Source: Amoebophrya sp. A120 (Eukaryota > Sar > Dinophyceae > Syndiniales > Amoebophryaceae). From it: a DNA stretch of 64,000 nucleotides. Positions 33,632 to 43,791 of the stretch are shown here, one piece after another. The stretch spans positions 2,316,228-2,380,227 of the forward strand of contig CAJINV010000004.1 in the NCBI GenBank assembly GCA_905178155.1. Reading direction: 5' to 3'. The notes beneath the pieces are model-generated. The model had not been told where the DNA came from, ran no database searches, and was given only the letters and a program-made list of their open reading frames with translations. Positions within the stretch are counted from its first letter, which is position 1. Each line of letters begins with the position of its first letter. Both the position numbers and the translations under genes were made by a program.

Positions 33632-36600
33632 ATGACCGGCGGCGCGTTACGCGCCGCTCTGCACCACCGAACGGTGGAAGAGGTTCTGCAGGACGGGTCC
33701 GAACTATGAGATTGCACAACTCCCCTTTCACGTCATTTGTCATGCAAAATCTCATATCCAGTAAGTTGCTACCCCGCCGTGGCACTGTCTGCATTACAAA
33801 TTTTGGAGTACTACTCTCAGCGCACGAAAAACTTGTCATGCACAGCATCCACCTAATATGTTGGTGTTTGTATCGCTGTTCATGTTGCCCTGCACGTCGT
33901 GAGGGGGAGGGGGAGTAGTTGTGCACTCCCATACGAGCTGCTGTTTGGCGGAAGTACAGCTTCTACGGGAAGAAAAAACAGCCTGATGACTGAAACAAGC
34001 AAGGCCGACACGACCTCCAATCTACTTGGCGGAAATAAAGGCGTTGGCAGCTGCACGGTGACATCAACTGGGAGAAGTAGAAGTTTCAAATCCCGCGCGT
34101 CGACATTATCAAGACCGACTTCGTTCGAGTCCATCATCGATAAGTTTCGGCAGGTACGAAGTGCGGAGGAATCCAGCACGGCGGCGGGGAAAGAGAGCGG
34201 AGACAGCTTCGACAAGGGCATGGAGAATCCTTTGAGTAGTCAGGGGTGGAACACGAAAGACGAAAAGGACCGCGACAGGCTGGCAACCGCACTTGAGTCC
34301 GACGGGAAGCAGGTATAGATAGAAGAAATATCTTCAGTGATGTAGTGAAAGAAGGCTTATTTTTTGATCCCAACAATAAACTTCTAGGTGATCTGGTTAT
34401 CTTCATTACGGCGCTTGCTTTTAGCATTTGATTTGTCAGAAAGTTCTTGTTTCTGCGTGGACCATCTAGAGGCACTTTGATATTTCCTCCATTCTCCTCC
34501 ATCATCCGGCAAAAGAAAAAACCTATCAGCGCGAGGAGCTCTCGCTGTCTGGGAGCCAAACGAAAAACCGTGAGCAAGCGGATGAGCCGGACGTTTTTCC
34601 GTTTCCCAGTCGTAGAACTGAAGACGGGGCAAGAGGAACTTTTCCAGCTGGTGCGCAGGACGACGGTGGCGGTGCGGATGGTAATGGTAGTGGTAATAGC
34701 GAAAACGACGCAGACATCAAGGAACAACAGAACGAGTTGCAGAACTTTCTCGGGGGTAGTAGCAGGACAACTGCACCCTCGTCTTCAGAAGGCCCGGAAG
34801 GGTCTTCGTCGTCGCCGTTTCCTGCGGCTGCAGTATCCGTTGACGATCGGTTACAGCCGCGGTTGGCGAGTGGTCCGGATACCGATGTGTTCCAAGTCTC
34901 AACCAGCAGTGACTCGTCGCAGAACGTTGCTCCAAAGCACCTGCGGAGCAGCGAGGGTCTCTTCGCGGCCCCACCGTCGGTCGTTGCGGGTGGGAGCAGC
35001 TCGTCGGCCACGAAGGTAGGAGGACCATCTACAACTTCCACTGAAGATCCTCGTCCTACCAGCGACGAAGCGGCGCATCAACCCGCGGATCCTCGCGAAG
35101 AAGGAGATCCGGCTGGTCGGGGAGCCGTGGAGGTGGCTCCTGCACAAGGAGAAGATACTCCGGAGGACGGTCTCGAGTCGCTCAGCGCGAGGGGGGAGCA
35201 GGCCGCGGGTGGGGTGTCGACTGGGAGCAGGAGGAAAGCTCCGAACGGACCGGTAAGAGAGGATGACGACATGGTGGAGCTGGGGAAAAACGAACCGAAA
35301 ATTATCTTTGACGAGGAAACCGGGACTATCCTGAATAAAAACTACGTGCTACTTGATGTCCACGACCTCAGATGTTGTGATTGATGCTACACAAATCCAA
35401 AGGCTAGGGGAGGCACGCATGAAGAGAAGTTTACGTCTGCGGTGCTTATACTAGTGAAGGGAAAAACAGGCAAGATCATTGCAAGTGTGCCTGCAAATGC
35501 AAGTATCATGATGCGCGGAAAATCGAGGTAGAGGCTCTGGGTAGAAGGTTTTTATTCTCGATAGCAGCGATCCAGATTATCGATCCGGACGAAGACGGAT
35601 CATCTGCGCATCATGATCAACAGGAAAATGGAAGAAACGCCGACGATCCAGACAAGATGAAGCTTATCCGGTGCAAAAGTACTATCGCGCTCGTAGAAGT
35701 TCTTGCAGCTGTCCAGCATGTTGATAGATCTGCTTGCCAATCTGCATGACAGACTGGATTTTGCAGCCACGTGGTAGAATTTGTCAAGATGCTATTAACT
35801 CTACTGCTATCTGGACAAAGATGCTACGATGATCATACTTTTGCAAAATGCATAAGAGTCCCACAAGAAGACGTGACCATGGTGGTAGACAGCGAGCACC
35901 CGGAGAACCCGCCGTTAGCAATCATCATGAACAAAGATAAGGCTGCGGCTTCCCGGCACATCAATAAAGACCACCGTGCTGCTCCGGACGACGCGGATAA
36001 TTTTCCGTTCCCAGACGAGTTGTCAACGAACGACAAAGGGACGAGGCCGCCTTTTCCACTTTTGCCGCCGTCCTTGATGGGGGGACCACGACGGCCAAAC
36101 AACGACGAAATGGTGAACGGGTCAACCTCCACTTCCAGCGACGAATCTTCCTCTACGTCCACGTCCCCTGGGTCGTTAGTCGGGACGGTCGTCAGCCTCG
36201 GGGCCCACGTGTACCTTGGCTTGTACATCTTTACCCGCTTTTTCCGAAAACTCACCGGCGAAGAGGACGAGGAGGAGGTGGAAGAACTGCAGGAACATCA
36301 ATCCACACAACATGCCTCCTCGGCGACCTCCGGGGCTGCTTCATCTATCTCCGTGAGTCGTGGAATTAACGATGATCCGCAGCGTGGTCAAGAAGATGAT
36401 CCGCAGTTAAACGCGCAATTACGCGAGGACATGGGGATCTTGCTTCCGATTGACGAAGTGGATGGAGATGATGGGGACCGAATTCAAGAACGGGAAGATC
36501 AACTTATTGTTCCTATCAACACGACAAACAAGAACGATGGAGACAACGAAACTGGTGCGGTCATGACATCTTCGTCCATTTTCGTGGAAGAGGATCATGT

Positions 36601-38131
36601 GGTCCTGGCACAGCCGTTGTCCGGGTACGGCAGCGCGGTGGAGCCAGTAAGAACATCTACGAGTCTACCAAATGCAATTATTTCTCGGTCTGCAGCTCCT
36701 CCTGGAAGAGTGCGAGATGTGTCAGGCTAGTCTGGTAGATGTAGGACGCTGAGCTCTGTGATATAATTGCATGGCCATCGCCATGAAGATAGAAGACGAG
36801 CTTCTCTTGTCTGCCATGCAAAAACGTAGCTGCTCATAATACCATGAGGAGTACACAACAGAGAGGCACGAAAAATCAGTCATGCTTGCGCTTGCATTAC
36901 AGTGTGCCTATTTTATTCGCTGACACATGCATCGCGAGAGTAAAATTTTCCACTTCCAAACAGACCGACAAACATTTGCAACCCATAAAGGCGTTCCGGG
37001 TACAACAGCGACGCGAATAGTTCGACTTCCTTTCACGTGGTTAATCATAACGCGGTGGAGATGAATATGAATTATCATGCGGAGCTGGGACGAGAACTAG
37101 AACTAGAAGCGGATGGAGATAACCGACATGGATCAAGATCAAGTTCGAGCAGAAATAGCAAAAGCGAACAGAACCACCATGCGGAAGGAGTGAAACCACT
37201 AGGAGCGATGACCGAAAAAGGACAACATGATCCACCACCAGCGTCTACGCCCTCCACAGCAGCCGCTGCTACCACACCCGCGTTTGTCGTCTCGTCCCCC
37301 TCACACTTGCCATTCGGATCCTTACTGTCGCAGACATCGCAAGTAGTTCTATCGGTGAATAGTACAACTTCGTCTACAACTTCCGCCACCGCTACACAAG
37401 GACTACCTGCTCCACCCGCTGGGACGAATTTCGTCGGTTCCCAGCAACAGCACATCATTCTGGTCGAGGAAAACAGAAATACCATAAGAAATAATGGTGC
37501 GACTTCCTTGACAAATCATCCCTCAACATCTTCGACCACTCCAGCAGGAGATGCTTTGAACACCACGGTAGAAACGGTGGAAAATATCAACATCAACCAA
37601 CAGCAACAATTAATAGACCATCAATCCGCCGCTGCTCGGGGTAGTGCTAGAGCAAGTGTTACGACATCAAAATCTTTTCCGCGGGTGGAGGAGGTGCCGG
37701 CTCTTCTTGGGCAACTACAAAATGTTGGGGAAGGAAAGGACCAGCATCAGCATGATGAAGACCGGGATCATGGGGCTTCATCTTCGTCGAGGAATCATGG
37801 GAATGATCGAAACTACCTTGACCAGATGACGGAGCAAGGGTCTACAAGTGCAACTTCGGGTAGCAACGACAATGTCGACTCATCCACTGTGTCGTCTGGC
37901 AACAGCACATCCATGCTGGCAAGTGGGAGCTTTGTGGACGTTGTGTCCGAACTTTTTTCCGGCGTCGCCAGCGCCGGGAGCGGAGCGGCGGAGCAGGAAA
38001 TGCTGGGTGGAAACCAGTCCGGATCCCGAAATTCCCGATTGCTGCGGGAACTGAATACTTCTTCTCAGGGTCATCAGAATTCTAGTACTTCGAATAGTGC
38101 GGGCACGAACTTGCGGCCCTCGGCGGAATAA
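33632..38131 (+). CDS. Low-complexity protein with one membrane-spanning segment
   Basis: Six exons (33632-33704, 33939-34312, 34470-35373, 35568-35664, 35860-36665, 36993-38131) join in frame to about 1130 residues. The start is ATG 33632 (MTGGALRAALHHRTVEEVL). Most of the protein is disordered and rich in Ser, Thr, Asp, Glu and Asn. One hydrophobic helix, VGTVVSLGAHVYLGLYIFTR, followed by FFRKL and an acidic run (EEDEEEVEEL), predicts a single membrane pass with positive charge on its C-terminal side. Two introns are GT-AG (34313-34469, 35374-35567) and three are introners. The last exon is almost pure Ser/Thr/Asn/Gln linker (TSSTTSATATQGLPAPPAG) with one short hydrophobic patch, GSFVDVVSELFSGVASAG. 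No family is recognised. The frame agreement across five junctions makes the gene itself secure. Confidence 0.72.
33705..33933. mobile_element. Introner F3 (family F)
   Basis: 229 bp with ends TATGAGATTGCACAACTCCC and GGGGAGTAGTTGTGCACTCCCATA. Flanks CGAAC/CGAGC match at four of five. Excision joins VLQDGSE to LLFGGSTAS. Confidence 0.9.
35665..35854. mobile_element. Introner D4 (family D)
   Basis: 190 bp. The left end is TATCCGGTGCAAAAGTACTA; the right end is GATCATACTTTTGCAAAATGCATA. Flanks AAGCT/AGAGT are degenerate. Excision joins DDPDKMKL to PQEDVTMVV in frame. Confidence 0.82.
36666..36987. mobile_element. Introner A9 (family A, diverged)
   Basis: 322 bp. The left end is TACCAAATGCAATTATTTCT with CGGTCTG; the inverse right end is TATGGGTTGCAAATGTTTGT with CGGTCTG, a variant of the family-A core. 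Flanks GAGTC/AAGGC are degenerate. Excision keeps the frame (EPVRTSTS to RSGYNSDAN). Confidence 0.78.
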
Positions 38132-40392
38132 GAAAAAACAATAGTGCGTAGGGTGATGTCAGAAACAAAAATAGATAAAGGCGAAATGCGGATGCGGGGG
38201 GATACGCCTGTTGAGGAGCGAGAATTAGTATCTTAGTCCAAAAGAGGAATTTACTTTCCCAGAAATACAATTAAAGTACGTAAAGAAGTCATTGGAACGT
38301 AGTTCGTGAAGCAAAGTTACATACTCGTAGTTGGTACAAAAGAACCTACTTGGGAAAATTTTCTACAGTTTTCGATGTCTAATCAGTAAATAACGCACGA
38401 CGACAGACGCCCGCCTGCTTCAAAAGGCTGCAGTTTGTAATTGTACCAACCGGTTGTATCAGAGCAAGACGAAGACTGAAAGAACACCAAATGTAAGACT
38501 CATGAACAGCAACAGGCGGAAAAACAAGTAAGAGACAAAGGAACAACGGAGTCGAACGCTGAACAAGCGCGGCAAGGGTTCTAGAGAGAGTACCTACTTG
38601 CTGGTGATCAGGAAGACGACGGCGCCAGCAGTCGTTTTTTACCACTTGAGCAGCAAGCGATACAGTGATGCTTGCTGCTTTCATCATGTTCGAGGTGGAG
38701 GGATGAAGATGACAACATGCAATCGGAGCGAAAGTTAAAGTGAGCGAGGAAATTTTGACACAAGTCCACACAAATCAATTGATGAATGAAAGTCATATGT
38801 TCCTTAATATATCTCCAAGCTTGTGAGGTGTTAATTAGTTCATGCTTTTTTTTCTGCAAATTTTTGATATGATTTCAGCGACACGTGTATCTTTTGGCGT
38901 GTGCACACTTCTATTGTGTACTTCCATTTTTCAGGGGATTACTACGCACCGCGAAATCGCGGTATCGAAAGGATGGTATGCGCTTTGAAGCGCGTAACGG
39001 CCAGGCCTCCTACCTCCACGGCATTTATATCGAAAAGGTCTCACTCCGTTCGAAGATGCTGGCGCGAAAAATTCCTGGTGGATGTGTTGCGCCGCTGCCG
39101 CATCAAAAGCGCCACGCGAGGACGCTCCGCGCCGTCTCGGCGGCGCCGTGTAGCCCGGCCGCTCGCCCTCGTCGGGCAAGTGGTGGCCGCGCGCTTTTCT
39201 GGGGGCGAAGGCCTCCGCATGTTTGCGCTTGTGCCGCTGCCTGCCGCGGCGCGCGCTGGCAACGGCCCCGAACCCCTTGGGCATAGCATAGGCGGGACCA
39301 TGTGGCCGGGTTGCGGCTGGCGCCCACTTATCCACCGCGGGCCGCCCCTGTTGTGCCGCCCAGCACGCTTCTGGTTGCAAATTGATATTGCGCTGGGCTG
39401 CAGTGGCCGTTGCAAGAGCCGAACTGCCGCGCCAGCCTCTGTAACTCTGGCGCAGGCACTTGATTTTTGAGCCATGCCATGCGGCCTCGCGCTCTCGCCA
39501 ATGGCAAGTCTTATCTAGAGGACGGACCGCGGTGGCGGCGGCGAGCCTTGTCGAGTAAACTTTCTTCCATGAAGAAGTGCACCTTCGTGGTCGTACGGAA
39601 CAGACGGCGACAGCGAAGCTTGACGGCTTGGTACTCTTTGGTGTTCATCAACATGATGGCTGCGTTGAGCGAGGGCTCTCATTGCGCGAGAACCCATGCT
39701 AAAGCGATCTTTCCGAAAAGTTCCAGATCGACGAGGAGTTGTAAAGCGGAGGTGTGAAAATGGATGCGCGTCTACAGATCGCAAAACGAGATTTCATTTT
39801 GTTTGGGGACATGGATCATTCGCCGAAGATGGATCCACGTTTTGAATGCGCTCATTTTGTTGGACACAAGGAAATACTTAGAGGAGTGCTCTTCACCGTA
39901 AATGCACTGTCAGAATCGAAGAAGCAACTCCGGAAATATTCCTATTCGTAAACTGCAATGTTGGATCCTCGATTTAATTTTTGCTGGTGGGGTTTTCTGA
40001 CCCTGCTTGCGACCATTACCTTCGCAAAAAAAATACGTCCAGTTTTCCGGAGCACGAGGTCATATATCCTTCCAAACAAGCATATTCGTCAGGACCCCAA
40101 AGCAACATTCACATTCCCAACGTGCTACCTAGAAGCAGTATCCCTGCCCCACCCGGCTGCCGAGGTTTCGCTACGCAAGTGTAGTTGCGCCCCCCTAGAC
40201 GTTTCCCGTTGACTTTCTTTTGCTGACAAAACGACCTGGTGTATATTCTGACATAACAGACAGAACTACTCGAAGGAAGCCCTTACCCCTCCTTGAAACG
40301 GCGACCAAGCAACATCCTAAACTTACGTGAAAGATGAACACGGCTTCATCGCATTTCATAAGTAGAGAAAAGTCATAGTCAAGTTTGTGAAA
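38132..40392. other. Intergenic with a GC-rich island
   Basis: Apart from the GC-rich block at 38940-39560 (listed separately), only short frames without domains are present, for example 39760-39951 and 39981-40184 on the plus strand. None is supported as a gene. Confidence 0.4.
38940..39560. other. GC-rich island of unknown nature
   Basis: This block is markedly richer in G and C than its AT-rich surroundings and has CpG-dense runs such as CGCCGCTGCCGCATC and CCGCGGCGCGCGCTGGC. Because of the composition, overlapping frames of 130-190 codons are open on both strands (38885-39470 plus, 38931-39475 minus). I recognise no protein in any frame. A decayed mobile element or a foreign insert is possible. 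Confidence 0.5.
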
Positions 40393-42822
40393 ATGCCGAA
40401 ACACGACGTGGGTTCCGCGAAATGGCTGGGGAACAAGATGAAGGCGGCGGGGCTGATGAAGCTGCGGTGGTACTGCCAGATGTGCGAGAAGCAGTGCAAG
40501 GACGAGAATGGATTCAAGTGCCACCAGACCTCAGAGATCCACATGCGGAACATGGAGCTGTTCTGCGAGAACCCGACTGATTTCATCGACAAGTTTTCGG
40601 ACGACTTCGAGAAGGGCTTTATGGACTTGCTCTCTACCCGGTACTGCTATCACAGGCAAATATGTGTGGGTCTGGAAGAGATTCTGAGATTTGTCATGCA
40701 GCTTTTCCAAGCTCCGCCAAGTCTGGAATGCAGGGCCTAGCATCTTCATAGGATCTGCAGCCCCTTTATGATGCCTGTTCTGCATGAGAAAAGCCCTCTC
40801 AGCATGACCACGAGTGAGCACCTTTTGCAATTCACGCAACACGGATTTTTGTGTGATCCGAAACAGGCATCACAAGTTCGTCCAGACCCAGACATATTTG
40901 CAATGCATAACTGCAAGGTGCGGATGATCAAGGCCAACACGGTGTACCAAGACTACATTCGGGACCGGAACCACTATCGCAAGAAAAAAACGTTGTTAGT
41001 GTAAGTTTGTGATGCGCAGCATGCAAATTGATTGAGCCTGTCATGCTGTGCCTGCATTGTAGGGTCCAGTCAATGGCGTTTTCCCTTACTATCTGCGCAT
41101 GACAGGTTTTTGCTGTCATGCGAGAGATCTTTGTCATGCTAATCCTCCAACAAAGTTACACCTACAATGTTTTTTTCTTGGATAACCACCTCCACATGAA
41201 CAGTACGATCTGGGCGACGCTGAGCAACTTTGTGGAGTACTTGATATGGAATGTGAAAATGTCTGGGTCTGGAAGGTTGGAACTTGTAATGCTAGCTTTC
41301 CATACCTAGAAAATCTGTAATGCAGCCTCTTTTGTCATGCAAAAACGCAGTTTCTCATGCGGATTGCCTATGAGAAAGCGTTTTCAAAACGCTTTCTCAT
41401 AGGCCGTTTTGGGAAGTTGTCATGCCGGACTGCATTCGGAAGTGTTTTCATCATGCACATTTTGGCATCACAAGTTTCCAGACCCAGACATTTTTGCACT
41501 TCATACCTGATCCGGACCAACAAAGTGGAAGCGGAGCGTGACAAAGAGGGGCGGTGGTGCATCACCTGGATCGACCCGGAGGAAGTGAAAAGAAAGGCGG
41601 AATACGAGGCGCAGGAGAAGGTAAAACTCACCGAAGCGGAGAAGGAAGCCAAGCACCTGGCGAAATTGGTTAGCATGAGGTAGAAGCTAGAGAGAAATTT
41701 GTACTTTGCTTGCTTCCGTGATGTAAGTAGAGCATGTTCTGTCTTCTTCTGGATCTGGTGAAAAAGGTCTGCGCTTGCGAAACCCTGTGTGGGTCTTCGC
41801 GAACAGAAATTGATGTGCCAGAGTTCAGTTTTCCTTTTAGGTAGAGAAGCATACCTACTACATGTAGATGTACCTTTGAGTTACGTCTGCAACCATTGCT
41901 CGCTAAGAAGAAAAAAAAAATCTTAATCTTTACCACTTGTATGAATCTTCTTTCCACACGAATCACTCACAGGCCCATGGAGAACGACGAATCAGAGAAG
42001 TTTACGAAGCGGGACGAGACGAAGGGCAAGGTGCAGATATCGCTGGGCAACCTGAAGCTGAACGCGGCGCAGCAGCTCGGCTCGCTGAAGCGCACGAATC
42101 TGGATGTGAGCGTGCTGGAAAACGCCATGGCCGACCACGTAGACAAGGTACTTGGCATAACACACCCGCAGAAAAAGCAGCGCTTTCTCCCCACGACAGC
42201 TTCGACGGGTTCTGCAGGAGAGCCACAGGAGGTGGGAGCGCAACAACTACAGGCATTAACACAACATCATGCACTTTCCGGAACCACCGCGCTTTCATCC
42301 TCATCATCTTCCGCAATGAAGGGGGAAGACGGCCATGAGAACCGATTCAATGATGAAGGCGATGGTGAAAAAATAGACCACGACGGCAATTTTGTTGTGC
42401 CAGATACTTATTCTGCTACAAATACATTCTGGATTTCTCCCGGGCTGATAGTCAAGATTCTGGATGACCAGCTGAAAAACGGGAAGTACTACAAGAAAAA
42501 GGGCACCATAATCCGCCTCGAGGACCCGGAAACGGCGGACGTGAAGATGCACGAGGCGGAAAAGAAAATCCGGATTCCGCAGAAAATGCTCGAAACCGTG
42601 ATACCGAAACCCGGCCGGAAGATCCGAATCGTCGCGCCCGGGAGCAAGCACCAAGGAAAGGCCGCAGTACTGGAAAAAATCGACGAAAAAAACTTCTGTT
42701 GTGCGGTAAAGCTTGTGGTAAGTAGTGCGGACAACGGTAGCATCAAGACGGGGCAGCAACAACAAATCTGGCTCGACTACGAGGACATCTGCAAAATTGA
42801 CGAAGACTTCGCGCCGTCATAG
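40393..42822 (+). CDS. KIN17: DNA/RNA-binding protein KIN17
   Basis: A nuclear protein of DNA replication, repair and RNA processing. Exons 40393-40647, 40915-40974, 41190-41244, 41511-41679 and 41973-42822 give 462 residues, slightly longer than the usual 390 or so. The N-terminus MPKHDVGSAKWLGNKMKAAG leads to LMKLRWYCQMCEKQCKDENG and FKCHQTSEIH, the C2H2 zinc finger (Cys28, Cys31, His44, His50). The winged-helix-like KIN17 core follows: FEKGFMDLLSTRYCKVRMIK, VYQDYIRDRNHLHMNSTIWA, TLSNFVEYL and GRWCITWIDPE. The C-terminal part has the KOW/SH3-like tandem: FWISPGLIVKILDDQLKNGK, YYKKKGTIIRL, then KPGRKIRIVAPGSKHQGKAA and IWLDYEDICKI. Three introners sit in the core and one GT-AG intron (41680-41972) follows it. 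A Ser/Gln-rich linker between the two halves is the main expansion. The ATG at 40393 matches the conserved MPKH start. Confidence 0.96.
40648..40909. mobile_element. Introner A10 (family A)
   Basis: 262 bp with family-A ends (left GCAAATATGTGTGGGTCTGG, right CCAGACCCAGACATATTTGC). Exact direct repeats ACTGC flank it (40643-40647, 40910-40914). Excision joins LLSTRYC to KVRMIKAN, matching KIN17. Confidence 0.94.
40975..41184. mobile_element. Introner E2 (family E)
   Basis: 210 bp. The left end is TATCGCAAGAAAAAAACGTT; the inverse right end is TATCCAAGAAAAAAACATTG. Exact direct repeats ACCAC flank it (40970-40974, 41185-41189). Excision joins YIRDRNH to LHMNSTIW, matching KIN17. E3 has the same length. 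Confidence 0.94.
41245..41505. mobile_element. Introner A11 (family A)
   Basis: 261 bp with family-A ends (left TGAAAATGTCTGGGTCTGGA, right TCCAGACCCAGACATTTTTG). Flanks CTTGA/CCTGA match at four of five. Excision joins NFVEYL to IRTNKVEAE. Confidence 0.92.
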
Positions 42823-43791
42823 CACCGGATGTCTGCGGTTGTTGTGCACTTCTATGGCAACTGCGGGGCTTTTAGATTAGTACTTAAGTTGTATCTGTGC
42901 GCCGGAGATCGCGTCGCGCGGCAAAATAAGCGGAGTACAGAATCCATCTCCACGAACGTGAAAGAGCAACGGTCTTCCCTTTCGTCAGCGACAACAAAAA
43001 GCAGAGTAGAAAAATTATGGAAAGACCAGCGAGTTCGTGCTTGCTAGGAGCATGCCCCCTTTGCGTTATGTTCGTCTTCGAAAGAATCAATTGGTGCTGC
43101 CACCTGAAGCATGTGTCATCTTGCAGAAAACAAGCATTCCTCAACTTGAGTGTTTTTCGGTTTCTTCTTCGCTTCGCGCCTGCGAAAAAGAAAGAAATCG
43201 GTTTTAGTTTTGCTCTTCTCGTCGGTGGCCACGTTTCTATTTCTCTTGCTATGATTTCGGTTTTTATGTATGATTATGATTGTCTTTGTCGTCCTGATTT
43301 CTCGTCCTGAGTCCCAGTTCCTGATTCGGTGTGATGCACGTCGTCGTTCATACGTACAAGTAGAGCGAAGGAAATGCAACAGTTTGGTGTTGGTTCGGTA
43401 TAGAATATGTTCTCGTTCATCTTGATGGCTAGTGAACAAATGGTACCAAGCGTCCGTGTCGTGCCAGTGGCTTCTTGCATTACATGAAGGCCTCTTTCGT
43501 TCGCAAGAAAATTTTCCCGTTAGAAAATGCTACTTTTATTTTCGGTAGTACTTCTTAGACTTACTCTCTTCGCCTTTCAGAAATTGAAATTCATTGGCAA
43601 TTGGAAGAACAACAGGCGGATTTTTATCAGCACGAGAAAAATTCGAATTCCCCTATTGTTGTATATTTGTAGTACCAGCTGTCAGCACCTTTTGTTTTTG
43701 CTATTTTGATTTTTTGATTCGACGGCGTAAATACGATAGAAGTTTTGTGCACCGCCTCTGAAGATCGTTCTTGATCTGTTGAAACGAAATT
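42823..43791. other. Intergenic between KIN17 and the J-domain gene
   Basis: This contains the upstream copy of a diverged direct repeat (about 42974-43125). No gene is supported; the stretch from 43500 to 43790 is AT-rich leader. Confidence 0.45.
42974..43125 (+). repeat. Upstream copy of direct repeat flanking the J-domain gene
   Basis: This block shares CTTTCGTCAGCGACAACA, TTCGTGCTTGCTAGGAG and TCTTCGAAAGAATCAATTGG, in the same order and orientation, with the block at 46919-47100. The copies differ by scattered substitutions and small indels. Confidence 0.85.

Noticed and set aside
38931-39475. Overlapping minus-strand frames of 144-149 codons as genes
   Set aside because: They lie in a GC-rich block where stop codons are rare in all frames; Arg/Ala/Pro-rich composition and no recognisable domain suggest chance openness.
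41670-41966. 98-codon minus-strand frame in KIN17
   Set aside because: It lies over the GT-AG intron of a securely identified plus-strand gene and has no recognisable content.
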